In this document: positions 31,612 through 43,902 of the stretch, piece by piece | Position numbering within the stretch: position 1 is the first letter of the stretch | Layout: every line of letters begins with the position of its first letter | Assembly (NCBI GenBank): GCA_031835245.1 | Contig: JAVKOQ010000115.1 | Location: 101,735 to 165,734 of the forward strand | Origin: Balamuthia mandrillaris | Taxonomy: Eukaryota > Discosea > Longamoebia > Balamuthiidae | Length of the DNA: 64,000 nucleotides | Reading direction: 5' to 3' | The notes under the pieces: model-generated | Databases searched by the model: none | What the model was told of the DNA's origin: nothing | Seen by the model: only the letters and a program-made list of their open reading frames with translations | Made by a program: the position numbers and the translations under genes

Positions 31612-34369
31612 TCAAAAGGCACCAGCCACGGCGGTGCTCACGCTGTGGTCGGTGGAGCGCACAGTAAGTTCCATGTTGACACCAGCGTCAGGCATGCGGA
31701 CCATGCGAACCCGGACCAACACCTTAATCCCACCAAGGAAAGTTCCGCTCAGCAACAAGATATGCTTGTTGCGTTTGGCAGGCACACTGTCAGTACTGTC
31801 ACATGGCTGCATCCCCAAAAAGCCAATTATTTCAGTGACGGCCTCTGTGAGGTTGTCATATCCAAGTTAGAAATAGCATGCACACCATTTGGGGGCAAAA
31901 AAGGAGAAGATGGAACCTTTAATGGTCTTCATGGTACTCAGGCTGAACTTTTCAACCACCTCGCACTCATCTCCCAGAGCTTCCCACTGTTCTTTGAAAG
32001 CGGTCTCGAATGTAGGTTTCATATAATCAGACACAGTGACCTCACTATCCTCCAGCTGGTACTCATCCTCATAGCCGCTTTCATCATCAGCTTCTTGAGT
32101 GTTGGCGTCCACATCTTTCACAATGAATTTGAGCGTGTTCGTGAAGGTGCCTAAAATTTGCAAGGTAAGTTGAAAAGGAATGCAAAGAAAATACAATGAA
32201 AGTCATCACGTACCAACAGGGAATGAGTTGGATGGGTGAGAAATACACGTGTAGCAGACTCCTGGGCTTTGGAAAATGAGCTTGGGGGCTGGAATCTCGA
32301 ACTCGGGGGTGAATTCTGGATTTGTTGTTTCCATCCTTACCGACACCTTTTCCAACAATTGATCGGGCAGGGTGTTGGTACAATTGAACTGTGGAAATTT
32401 GGTGGATAGTTGTTATCAAATCAGTCAAAGCAAAAATAAATGAGGTAAGAAGGGGATTAGACTTCACCTGAAAGACGATATGATTGGCATAGATGTGTTT
32501 GACGCAGTTAACAACATATTCAGTTTCAGACTCAGTAAGTTCCGCAGGTTTAGTGGAATGGAAGCGAGCTCCCAGCTTGGTGAAGTGGGGAATAGCATTA
32601 AGCGCTTCATCGTAATCCTCGCCGATTGTTCGCCTGGCAGAACCCAGCTCAGGAGACGCGGCGGGCTTTTCGTCTTCCTTCTCAAGGGGAGTGGTAGGCA
32701 CCATACTTATATCGAACGGAGTATCCGAGGGGTTTTTGATGTAGACCTTCAGTCCCTGTTCAAGGTTTTCAAGAGGCACAGCAAGTCCTTGGAAAGAAAT
32801 AAGAATTAATGATAAACAAGCAAAGAAATAAGCAAAGATGAAATGCTAGTTACCATCTAAGATAAGCTGTTGGGCAAGTGCTTGGTCTTTTTCCAAGACT
32901 GTTAAATAAAAAGTGGCCCTGTCTCTGACTTCGTCATCATTGTCATGAAGGCATCTTTGCAAAAGTACAATGATGCTGGGCCTAAGATCGGGGAGAGCTA
33001 CTCCGAACTTTGCCAAAGCGCCAACGGATGAAGCGCGCACGTTGGCGTTTTCCAGAAATACACGATTGTAGATGTAGCGAATGTACTTGGAGGGACAGGA
33101 TGTGTTGGGACCTTCATTACCAAGTAGATGCAGAATTTTGGTAGAGAGCTGCGTGAACTCGCAATCCTCAATGAATTCACAGAGATGGCTGAGGCCTGCT
33201 TCTTTTGAGTCGGGGAGTGCATTGATGATAGTTAAAACAGCATCAATGATGGCCTTTTTGTACTCAAAGCCTCCCTCATCTCGTAGCATATTGCTGAGGA
33301 AGTTCATCAACGTGCGGTGCTTTTGTGGATATTTGAGACAGAGTGTTTTGATTGCATCAACTACCACTATCTTAAATTCGTCCGATATCTCTCCCATAAA
33401 GTTGGAAATCTGTTGCATCAAGCGGTCCACGCTGGCCTCGCTGCCCGTCTATAGCATCGTTAGCGGCAAGAAATATTTATTGTTAAAAGATTCTAGAAGA
33501 AGAAGAAAGGTGAAATCCCCAATTTGAAAACATACCTTCAAGAGAGTTGTGATAGCTAGAGTGGCAATGCTTCTATTCACATCCCCGATGAGATTCTCCA
33601 TGTCAAGGTTACACGCGGTAACCGCAAGAGGATGCGTCATAGCAACCTGTTTCGGAAAAAGTGTGCGCTCTTTGTCAAAAACATGTTTTTGTTGTTGTTG
33701 TTGTTGTTTTTTTTTTTCGGAAAATAGTTTTTATGTGGATGACTTACTTTGTTAAGGGTTCTAACCGCAGCAAAGCGAAGTGTTGCCTTGGGAGAGCTCA
33801 AATACATCTGTAAAACTGGTAACGAGAACGTGTGGTCAGATGCGTAATCCATTACAAAACTTAACGGGAACGGGTTTGACAGGCCTGTGGCGAGTAATGG
33901 TTACCTGAAATGGAGGAAGTTAACTCTTTGGCAGTTACGTTGCGAAGCTCACAGATGCAACGAGCAGCTTCATATGAGACCATCTCGCTCTTATGGCGAA
34001 GGCAACCCTCCAAATAGTCATAAAGTCTGCCACGCTCGCTAGTCATTTAATAAACTGAGTAAGTGTTTGGCGGAAAGTGATTGAGGTGAATCAAGTCATA
34101 CGTAGGATCGGGTTCGTCCTCCATAACCTGGCAGGCGAATCGAATGAGCAGACAATGAGCGTAATTGGAACGTATCGGATTTCTAGTCATTTCTGATACC
34201 AGCTTCGAGATAGCTAACCTATCATGGCGCCTGATATGGTGCAATAAACCCAATGCATGGTATTGGACCATTACTGATTTGCTCTTCAAAGCACTTTGAA
34301 TTTCGCTAAACCAGCGTTTTACCTGACAGGTAGATTGAGAAGATAGACGTTCCAGTCATTTTGATGATT

Positions 34370-34405
<36 letters not shown>

Positions 34406-35258
34406 AACTTACGGTGTCCACTCCGGAAGGAGAGGCTCGCATAAGATGCACGCCAGAGACTAGTGCCGCACTTGCTACATATCCTTCTTTATCCACAATG
34501 GCTTGCTTCAAGTATCTCTCTGCTTGACTCAGCATCGAAATCTGTGTGAAGTAGTTAGTTAAATTTTTTGCGATGCAGGAAGACTGCTTCTCTGCGTACA
34601 TCATTGATCTTGCAAAGCACACGCACAGCGTTGGCTCTGAATTAAGGTAATGCATCTTTGTTAGCTCCTTGGGTACTACCAAACAGTAGCGAAGAAAAGA
34701 AAGAAAAGAAGAAAAAGAAAAGAAAAAGAAAAAGAAAAAGAAAAAGGAAAAGAAGAGGAAAAAACTCACTTGTAAACGTCAACCTTGCTGTTCATGTCTT
34801 TGGTCAGACTGCTGATGACAATGATGACGTCCTCTGCCAAAGGCAACAGTTCTTTGAGAACCAGATACAGCATCCTTCTCAGCGGCACCTGTGGGAATAA
34901 CACAAGAAAACTTGTAAGCTGTGCCCTGTGTCGATTCAATGGTGTGAAGAATGGAACGCACGTCTTTGGACTGAAAGAGTTTCGTGACAGAGAAAAATAG
35001 GTCGGTGGCCTCCTGCGTAGTGAGGTTTTCGCTTTGGGCGAGCAGATAAAGGATCTTGGTGAGCAGGTGGTAGCACTTGCGAGGAACCAAAGGAGTCTCG
35101 TTGAACATGCGCTTCTCCTGCAGTACGATGCCCTTGTCCAAGTTTTGGAAAGGGATGTGCACTGTTTGAAGGTTAAAAAGCAAATACACAAAGCATGAAA
35201 AGTGGAAAGAGAAGCCAGTACTTTCATCGTCATCTTTCTTGTCTTGAAAAGAATTCAT
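31612..35258 (-). CDS. Coatomer subunit gamma (COPI)
   Basis: This is the large gamma subunit of the COPI vesicle coat, acting in Golgi-to-ER transport. The start at 35258 ([12 protein letters not shown]) has the usual length and charge. Recognised blocks in order are [19 protein letters not shown] (about 35110), [71 protein letters not shown]-type repeats ([17 protein letters not shown]), [14 protein letters not shown] and [20 protein letters not shown]. The appendage domain begins near [19 protein letters not shown] (about 32520) and ends [19 protein letters not shown] with a stop at 31612. At least nine short introns interrupt it, one with a (GA)n tract on the plus strand (34373-34401). 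The whole gene looks intact. Confidence 0.96.
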
Positions 35259-35560
35259 GGCGAGAAGGCCCAAAAGTGGTTGCTGACTGATTGTTTGGTG
35301 AGTCTGGGCAAACGATGGCTGAGGTGCACAAGCAAGTACTACAATGTCACTGCAACTACCAGCACAAAAGAAGAATAAAAAAGGGGGAGTGGGGCAGCAG
35401 CAGGAGGTGTGGTCGCTGTGGCTGGCTTTCCCTTTTGCAGCTTTTTTGTAATTTTTTTGTGGTGGTGGTAGGTGGCTGAAAAGGTGAGCCAAGGGGGAAG
35501 AGGAGGAGAGATTTTTGGCCCAAGTTTCTGAAAGCGACCCCTCAACCTACCCCCGGGCCC

Positions 35561-36282
35561 ATGACGACGTCACCGACATCACCACTGCCGCCACGTCACT
35601 TGCAGGCAGAGGCCTGCTGTGGTGGTAAACAGCTGCTGCTGCAGGAACCCCCACCGGAAAAGGAGTTCCCTTCTCTTTTGTGCTGCACAAAACCAATGCT
35701 GCTGCCGCTGCTGCTGGGGGCAGTGCCAGTGGGGCTGCCAACCGGCACTGGAATGGCAATGGCAATGAGAACGAGGTTGGGAGTGGAGGCGGCCAAGACA
35801 TCCCGTTTGTTGGGAAGGCAGCGCCCCTCCTTCCTGATGTTGAGTAGACACAACGTGGCTGCGGCTCGTGGTGTTGCGACAGTGCCGACCCTACGGGTGG
35901 TGGCAAATACAAGTCCTCTCTTTCGCTTTGAGCAACGACGTAACTTTACAGCGGCACCTCGTTCTTTTGAAGAGATGCGAAACCGCTCTAATGTGAGCCT
36001 TGCCCCCCTCTTGCACTTCCCTATGCCTCCTCTTTGTCCTCTCATTAGTTCTGTATTTACTTCTTCTGATCTTTGTTGCTCACGGGACGTCCAAGTACGT
36101 ACGCAGAAGGGTATTAATGTGGTGCGCTGCTGTTGCAGTATTTGGGGTGGGCGTTGGCGTACCCCTCGTAACGATCATCGTTAAACGCTACGAGCAGAGC
36201 TCCTGGCCCACGCTGCCCGCTACCGTCATTTCTGTTGAAATGGACCCTTCCACCAACATAAGGGTTAGCTCTTCTGTCCTCT

Positions 36283-36325
<43 letters not shown>

Positions 36326-36851
36326 ACGAACAACATATGCAGAGAGTAACTTACCGCTACAAAATCTTCGGAAGAACAGTGGAGAGAACACAAGAGGACT
36401 GGAACAATGCCCTCTTTGACAAGCTAAACGGAACTGTGCCCGATTACAAAGTGGGCAACGAGGTGAGGGTATGCTGCCATCCCAATAATCTCTCCCTATC
36501 TGTACTGAAGCCTGGCCGTATCAACCCTCCTTTGTACGCTTCCTCTCCTTATTCGTTCATGGTTGTAACGATGGTTGGTGGTGGTCGCATTCTCACCAAG
36601 TGGCATGTTTTGCGTGTAAAAGGGACTACTCGCACTTGGAAGGCACTGTTGTGGAAGAGGAGGATTGGATACCTAAGAAAGAAAGAGTGTTGCACGCACC
36701 TCTAGACCATCGCAAAAGAGCCCCAGTCATCTCTCTCGGTTCTCCTAAACAATCCGCACAAACATCGCCCTCCAACTCACCAACCTCCCAGCAGCGGCAG
36801 AAAGCAAAACCAGCCACTAGTGAACATACTACCCCAACCTCCAACCAGTAG
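35561..36851 (+). CDS. DUF3592-like membrane protein
   Basis: The core is a DUF3592-type domain, a family of poorly understood membrane proteins. After an N-terminal exon with a basic, presequence-like part (LGRQRPSFLMLSRHNVAAARG), an exon near 36140 encodes a membrane segment (VFGVGVGVPLVTIIV) and the conserved WPTLPATVISVEM. A (CT)n intron (about 36270-36340) precedes RVTYRYKIFGRTVERTQEDW and VGNEVRVCCHPNNLSLSVLKPG, the normal end of the domain. A further splice (donor near 36516, acceptor near 36599) gives a tail starting ACFACKRDYSHLEGTVVEE and a Ser/Pro/Gln-rich C-terminus ending at 36851. The start at 35561 is the first ATG; later in-frame ATGs near 35698 or 35766 are possible. An inner mitochondrial location is only suggested by the N-terminus. 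Confidence 0.7.
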
Positions 36852-37009
36852 AAGAAAAGCATCCATTTTATAGACTTAGCCAAAAATGCATTTAAAAGAG
36901 TGGTGCACCACCACGAAGCAAGAAGGAGGTGAACCCCCCCCCCCGTTCTAAAGAAACAATCATAACAAAAGGAAATAACCAAAGTAGTGTTGGCCCTTCT
37001 CTTCGTCCT
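36852..37009. other. Convergent 3' ends
   Basis: Only about 160 bases separate the stop of the DUF3592 gene from the stop of the minus-strand multidomain gene, including a C9 run near 36936. Confidence 0.5.
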
Positions 37010-38249
37010 TTAAATTGCCTCTGTTTTGGCTCTTGCCCTTTTGGAGATGGCGTTTGGTTTCTTGGGGATGGTAGTTCCACCCTTCTTATTGTTGGTTGTG
37101 GTATCCGCGCCTTCTGCTTTTTTCTTTTTCTTTTTCTTCATGAGGCTGCTTTGGTCCACGGTAGTGCCTGATTCAACTTTCTTTTTCTTCTTTTTCTTCT
37201 TTGCTTTGAGAGTGGAGGAATCTGCAGCAGTAGTCCCTCCATTTTCTTTCTTTTTCTTTTTCGTTTTGACCTTAGCACTGCCACTCTCCTCTCCGCATGC
37301 TGCCTTCTTTGGAGAGGCTTTCTTCTTGGCTTCTTTGCCATTCGTTGCAGTGGTTGCTTGCTTGGGCGATGAATTTTCGACAAGCTTTTTTTTCTCCGTT
37401 TTTCGTTCTTCCACTATCCGTTCTTGTACGGATTCTTGCTCATTACGGCCGCCAGTAGCACCCACTTTCTCCTCCTCCTCTTCATCGGATGTAGCGCACA
37501 GTAGATCAGCCACCATATCAGCACTGAGAACGGCAGGCATTTGGGCAGAGACCTGGTCCGAAGATGTCCCTTCCTTATCCTTCTGTTTCTCTTTCGCCTT
37601 GTTGTCACCGTTGACAGCTGCCTTCGCCGTGTCTGGTTGTGAATGTGATGCTGCAGCCCCAGAGTTTTGGTGAGGGAGCCATGGCAGATTGATAGGGATA
37701 GGCCCTCCTAAGTTCGATTCGATCTCAACAAGTGTGTCCAGGATTTCCTTCATTCCAGGACGATCCTTGGGGTCCACATTCCAACAGTCCCTCATGAGAG
37801 CTGCGTAGGTTGGGTCGCAGTCCTCCGGAATGGTAAGCCCCTGTCCCCGCGCAACCGCACTCAATATCTGAAAGTTATGCATGCCCTGGAAGGGCGTCCT
37901 CTGCGTTAGGATCTCCCAAAGAATTATCCCAAAACTATATACATCAGCCGCCGGGCTGTACGGTCTGCAGTCCAACACTTCCGGTGCCAACCTATCATCA
38001 ACAGAGAATCAGTTATTCTTGCTCATGCTCAAGTGGACTTTTCTTTTTGTGGTTTGGAAAGGACAAAGTACCAATTTAGAGTTCCCATTTTACTGTTAAA
38101 AGTCTCCAAGCTGTTTTCAAGGGCTTTGCTGATACCAAAGTCGGTGAGTTTAATATTGTACATGTCATCCACCAACAAATTCAAGCTTTTTAAGTCCTAT
38201 CAGAACGAAGTGAAATGTCATGGTTAGAAAAGAGAATGTTGCAAGTGGG

Positions 38250-38342
<93 letters not shown>

Positions 38343-41300
38343 GCGAAACCAGAAAGAGAGCAGCAGCTGTTTTCCAGAAAGGGGAATAAAAGCGTCTGCC
38401 GCTTGTTATGCTCATCAGTTATCACAAATACTTCTTCGCATACTCCTCCAGAGCCAAATGTCTTGACCTTTCGATCTTCTTAGCAAAGGAAGGAGACTTG
38501 AAAGACGCTTTCAATCCGTTAATCACTATCAAATTTTTGTAAGTCAGTTCAAAAGCATCACAAAACAAATGCAAAAATAAATTTTAAAAGAAGGAATACA
38601 AACTCTTTTTCAACAGAAACTCGCGCAACTTGGGGCCTTTAGGGAAAATGGCTGGATTGGGCAAGGATGGGGCGTAGGCCGGAACGTCATCTCGCGAGGC
38701 AACGGCAACCCTGTACAAAACCTCGTCTCCTTCCTTGACAGCTTGAACCACGACGTGGATTTCTTCGTTTGTTGAGTGAAGGATGAATAACAGAGAGAGA
38801 GAGAGAGAGAGAAGTGGTAAAACAAAAAACAGAATGAATCAAGGATACGGTTATACTTTGAGTTGATGCATTGAGGATTGAAAGGAGTTGTTCCGTCGGT
38901 GAATATAATCAACACGACGTCGTTGCCCAAATGTCTCTTGCGTTCAATCTGTTTTTTTTAAAATATATAACAGTCAACACTCTCTCGGTGAGAGAGAGAG
39001 AGAGAGAGCATACCTGTTGAGTATCTCTTTTACTGTAGGGCAGCAATGTGGCAACGTGGAACATGATCTCATAATCGTTCCATTGCGTGTAAAGAGAGTG
39101 AGTTCCCGTTTGGTTTCCTACGCACGCGTTGAAGCGAATCAGCAACGAGTGGATGGATGATAATTGTTCGTTCTTTCAATTTAACAAAAAAAGGAAGGAG
39201 GACTTACGTTGTGTATCAAGACCGGCTGAATAATGGTTCCAGCCCTTCAGCTCTACTTTGTTGCCCAGTAGTTCCAGAAACTCCTCATATTCTTTGCTTG
39301 TCTCCACTAATACGATAAAACAAATAAGAAATCGTAGGTGTTGTGAGGGAGAGAAAAGAATACAAACCATTGGCAAACATGTCATCCTCCAAGACTTGAC
39401 CTTGGCGATAGTAGAGCACGCCAAACTTAAACTCGGTATACATCATATCGTCCTCAAAGCTGAGGAGATCTTTGGCAAACTGAGGATTGTCAATTTGTGT
39501 CAGCAGCTTCTTGTCCAGGAAAGCATAGACGCTGCGAAGGGAGTCAAAAAGTTCTTTTTGGGAGGGGGCGGCAAGAATGGCATGACTGTCACCCTGTTAT
39601 TTTGGTGGTTTTAGGTATGAGGATGATTGATTGTTTGTTGAAATAACAACACAGGGGAAAACATACACGTTTGGTTCTGATCAAGCATCGGTACTTCTTG
39701 CCCCCTGCCTTGGTAAGGCTTTTCTTGCGTGCGGCGGGACTACCTGGTGGTGGCAGTTGCTCCTTCTCTGAAACGACGGATACGCATATGACTCCTTCCG
39801 TCGGATGTTTCCCCAAGTAATTGGTGTGAGCTGTTTGATACGGCTAGCGTAAGAAGACGAAGAAGAAAAACGAGAACAAGAACGAGAATAAAGAAGCCCA
39901 GTGAAACGTACGATTGTTTGCAAAGTAAGCTTGGTATACGTTTAGGTCATGATTCTGAGAGGCTTCGTTCAGGAAACCCTCATAGCCAATACGTCGCTCC
40001 GTGCCGAGCTCCCTGCGGAAGCCCTCACTAGGACGAATGAGCTCCGAGTCCAAGTCCTTCCCCGTTGCTTCCAAGCTGGCGTCCAAGGGACGCGTCCAGT
40101 TGTTAGTCTCAAAGTTCCACTGCCCGCAGCGCACCTCGTACTGTTCGTTCTCGATGGCGGCGGTGAGCTCCTGGTCCAAGGGACTCTCCAGGTACGGCGC
40201 CAGCCATTTTAGCACCTCTTGGTCGGTTTCTCCAAAGTCATCTCGGAACCAACCAAAAACGCGGGCAATTACAATCTGCTTCACATCGGGGAATATGGAG
40301 GTGGTGAGCATGCAGAAGCGTTTGGTGTTGTCCTCCAGCTGGGCGTCCACGGTGTCGGGGAGGTAGACCTGAATGGGAGGGCAAGAGGCGGTGCCACAGA
40401 CCAGCCCAAAGTGGCAACGCGGGTCGTACTGCTTAACCACGCTATTAAGGCGAGGGTCGTTCTTGGGGAAGCGACGCGTGGTCAGCCCGGGCGGTTTTCG
40501 GTTGGACCGCAGCACACCGTGCTTGATGTCGTAGAGGGAATACTTCTGGCCACCGATCACGTAGGAGAGCTCGTCAAAGAAGGCAGCACGCTCCACAGGA
40601 GTGGTGGGAGGTCCCACAGTGGCGATGGCGTGCACCGACAGGCCAAAGTAGACGTTGAGGAAGAGGGCCTTGATTTCTTCTTGGGACAGGCGGCCAATGT
40701 TCAGCGTTTGCAGCTCCAGAGAGCATTGCACGTACTTCTTGAAAGCGTCGCTCTTGGAGAGGGAGGTGTAGTCCATGCTCTGCTTATCGGGAGAGGAGAA
40801 GCCTTTGACTACCTCTTCGAGGCTGGCGATGTAGTCGTAGACCACTGCCTGCGGGTCCCGCTTTCTGGTCCAGAGTCTTCGCATGTTCAACACACGCGGG
40901 TCGTCATCTGCCTGTTGTGTATAAAAAGAAACAAAAACATAAAGGTCAAACATATATCTCAAGCTAAAGGAAGAGTGTGATAGGGCATAAGCAAAATGAT
41001 ACTAACGTAAAACTTGTATATGTCGTTGGAGTTGTAGAAAGGTTCGTCGTCGTTGCCTTCCTTTTCCTTTGCCAAGTGCATGAAGCCATAGCGTTTCAAC
41101 TTTTGTCCTATTTTAATGGCCAAGGCTTCATCGATGCTGAGACGAGTCATCAACCACATTACCACCTCGAAAGCTATTGGGCGTATTGTTTGTTTTTCGA
41201 TGTTAATAACGTTTCAAAAGTAATGAAGCTCTAAATCAGAAGAAGCTGAAGAAGAACAACAACAAGAAGAAGAACAAGAAGAAGAACCTTTGAAACAGTC

Positions 41301-42346
41301 CTTCACTTTGTTGAAGGAACCAAAGTCCCGTTTTTTAATGCCCAAAGCTCCCGACCGGATCTGATCAAACAAAGAGTCGAGCTGCACAACAAACGTTCCA
41401 AGTTAAGGAAGAAGAGAAAATAGAGCAACGAGAGAACGAAAGAAAGAAAAGGGAAGAAGGAAAGAAACTTACCTCCTCTACTTCGTCCTCGAACAACATG
41501 GAGTCAAGGCTGTTCTTCCTGTGCTCATCCTCGGAGGTGCCCGAGGCATTGTGGCGGGAGGGACCGTCCCCCTCCTCCTTGTCGGTATCAGCCGAGGGCT
41601 CCGAAAAGTCGCCTGGCTCGCTGCTGCTGCTCGGGGCAGCAGTGCCGCGCGTCACAACGTTCTCATCGCTTCCCTCCATGACGATGCCGGTTCGCGGAGA
41701 GGGACGCTTCTTTCGGCTCGGTGCTTTGGAACGACCTTTCTTTTTTGAGTCTTCATCTTCTTTCATTGCTGTTTTTTGTAGAAAAACGGAAGAAGAGGAC
41801 GCAGTCGGCGCGAAGAGAGTTGAAGGAGACGCAGAGGATTAGGGTCGATCGAAACGGAAAGACTGAAAAAGTCTGAAGGAGGAAGTTGGGGAAGCATAAC
41901 AAACCTGCTTGAATGAGCCCCGCCACGCGGGCCTTATCCTCCACCAGAGCCGTTAGGTCGCTCATCGTCTAGTTAACCAAATCCAAAAAAATTGGTTTAA
42001 TAAAAGTCGACCAGCAAACATTTTAAATAGAAATATATGAAATGAAAAAATAAAATAAAAAAAATGAATAAAAAATGAATAAAAAAATACATAAAAACAA
42101 TCAATCAATCGGAAGATACAAAAAAAAAACGAAGGGTACCCCAATGTGCGTTTGGTTCACAAAGATGGCAGGCAAGGCCGGTGTTTCCGGCTTTTCCAGG
42201 AGGGTGTGCAGCAGCTTCTCTTTCTTGGGGTGCTCCGTGAGGTTCACCACCCGCACCGACGTGAAGCCGTTGGCCTCCAGGAGTTCTTTGGCCTTCCTCC
42301 CCTCCGCAAGCTGTTCTTGCTTTGCATAGACGCGCACCCTTCCCAT
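37010..42346 (-). CDS. Multidomain glutaredoxin-DEP-DUF547-RapGAP-TKL kinase protein
   Basis: One long minus-strand gene with many short introns. A glutaredoxin-like domain opens it (MGRVRVYAK at 42346, [13 protein letters not shown] near 42150; [15 protein letters not shown] near 41930), without an obvious CxxC. After an acidic/basic linker (41760-41470) comes a DEP domain ([30 protein letters not shown], about 41150-41010). The DUF547 domain follows ([31 protein letters not shown], about 40660-40370). A splice near 39911/39829 leads in frame to a RapGAP domain: [65 protein letters not shown] and [11 protein letters not shown]. Further down, [19 protein letters not shown] and [20 protein letters not shown] belong to a TKL kinase C-lobe. 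A very Lys-rich tail ends at 37010. The kinase lacks most of its N-lobe (see findings), and a stop in the RapGAP frame near 38425 leaves open whether the kinase is on the same transcript. Confidence 0.8.
38254..38342. repeat. (GA)n microsatellite inside the multidomain gene
   Basis: A long imperfect (GA)n/(CT)n tract lies where the kinase N-lobe should be encoded. Coding sequence resumes at the DLKSLNLLV exon only about 45 bases further on. Confidence 0.9.
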
Positions 42347-42859
42347 TCCTTTGTGGAGGGTTTGCTGTTCGTTAGGATAGTTCTTTTTTTTTAAAAAAAA
42401 TAAATGCAATAAAATAAACAAAAAATGAAGCAAACCACGTTTAGCTGTTCTCCTTCTGCTTCTTCTCCTTCTCTTTCTTCTTCCTCTTTTGTCAGCGGTT
42501 TCGTTTTGAAGGTTTTTGTTTTTCAAAGCGTTACTAACAAAGGACTCTCTGCGGAGGCCCCCAACCTGGCTATCGTAAAATGGGTTTTTTCCGTGTCGCC
42601 TCTCAACTGTTGTGAACTGTGCTCTCTGGTTTTCTCTCTCTCAATTGTATTCGTTGTTGGCTGACGAGAAGAGATATGAAATCAATTTACGATCGGGTCT
42701 TTATCTGTGCTTTTTTTGGTGAAAAAAAGATAACCTTTTGGACCCTCGGAAGGACCAAATAAGGTAGGCTAATCTTTAATTAGCTGAATGTTGCTTGACG
42801 TCCAGATGAGATCGAATCTCCCAGCGTGATCGCGCCAAATTAAATTACCGTTTCCAGGT

Positions 42860-43022
42860 CTGCCGGACACCAAAATAAGCATCTGTGTCCGGCGACAGAT
42901 TGAGATTGTGAAAAATCTGGTGGCCCCGAAAGGACCTTGGAAGAAATTCCGCAATGCATCCTTTTAACCGAAAGGAAGCTCACAGCGCTGACCGGCGTGC
43001 CTTGGCCCGAGGGCCAAGGCAG
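42860..43022. other. Two strong hairpins, possible structured RNA
   Basis: The arms CCGGACAC and GTGTCCGG (about 42863-42896) enclose a 14-base loop. About 110 bases later CCTTGGCC and GGCCAAGG enclose a CGAG loop (about 43001-43020). The region does not match a known RNA that I recognise, and no promoter or terminator is evident. Confidence 0.3.
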
Positions 43023-43555
43023 GGGGCTAGAGCTGGAAGCTGCAGGTGCGTACTCGCTGGAGAGAACGTGGTGAGGGGATGACCCTTTGGCTGCAAAGGA
43101 TAACAATTGGATGGGACGATGGGAAGGATTTCGCGTTGGGTCGTTCGCAGCGAACATGTATCCCCATGAGTAAGGCCGCCTATGAGGGGGGAAAGATTGT
43201 CGAATGGCAAGCATCGCGGCTATGACAGGTGTCGCACTGACTCTCTTCGCTTTGAAGGCTTCTTTCAAGAGGGAAGTGAATAAGATGAGGGAAGCGTTTT
43301 TGCTCTCAAAAGCATCCAACCGCAGTTGAGGATATTTCAGATGGTGCTCTTCTGCGATTAAAAGAAAATTTTCTTCCGTTGCCTTTCAATCATCGCTGTC
43401 CCATCGACCATCAGCTCCGTTAATATAGCAGCTCTCTAAGTTTTAAGAAGCCACCGCCGGCGGAAATATCTCACAGAATCACAACAAACTATGCTGCCAG
43501 AAACTCGTTTATGGTCGTTCTGAACACGGGCTTGTTTGATGACCCACAAACGTTC

Positions 43556-43595
43556 TCTCTGTCTCTCTCTCTCTGTCTCTCTGTGTCTCTCTCTC

Positions 43596-43635
<40 letters not shown>

Positions 43636-43660
43636 TCTCCCTCTCCCTTTCTCCCTCCCT
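43556..43660 (+). repeat. (CT)n tract, probably intronic
   Basis: This is the longest CT-rich microsatellite in the window and ends in a consensus 3' splice site. Its host gene was not identified. Confidence 0.8.
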
Positions 43661-43902
43661 CTCTCCTACAGAAGGCTCTGTTACCCTATGAGGCATTCCA
43701 AGACAACTTTTCACCCTCTTACCAGACCCTTCAGCAATAAGGCTGCCTGCCGTAAAGGCATAGCGCGGAAGAACAGTTGACCAACAAAGTGTCGCTGTTG
43801 ACACAAGGGACAACTCCAAAATAAAAAAGAAGAAAAAAGAAAAAAGAGACACATACTCATATTTAACGAGGAACAAAGAGAGCGAGGAAAAATAGAGAGA
43901 AC

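Larger units (their letters stand above)
42347..43902. other. Long intergenic region with structured GC-rich block and (CT)n tract
   Basis: 42347-42780 is the leader of the multidomain gene, T-rich. 42780-43330 is GC-richer with two strong hairpins. 43556-43660 is a (CT)n tract followed by a good splice acceptor (CTCTCTCCTACAG, 43671 or so). By the orientation rule seen in every gene here, this predicts a plus-strand intron. An exon after it is not recognised. A 160-codon open frame on the minus strand (43319-42840) has no resemblance I can name. Confidence 0.4.

Noticed and set aside
38220-38460. Glycine-loop-like [11 protein letters not shown] as certain kinase start
   Set aside because: It overlaps the RapGAP end in another frame and has one residue too many for a standard loop; chance is possible.
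42840-43319. 160-codon minus-strand frame as a gene
   Set aside because: No domain, no splice support and no neighbours that would suggest it; composition fits a structured or random GC-rich block equally well.
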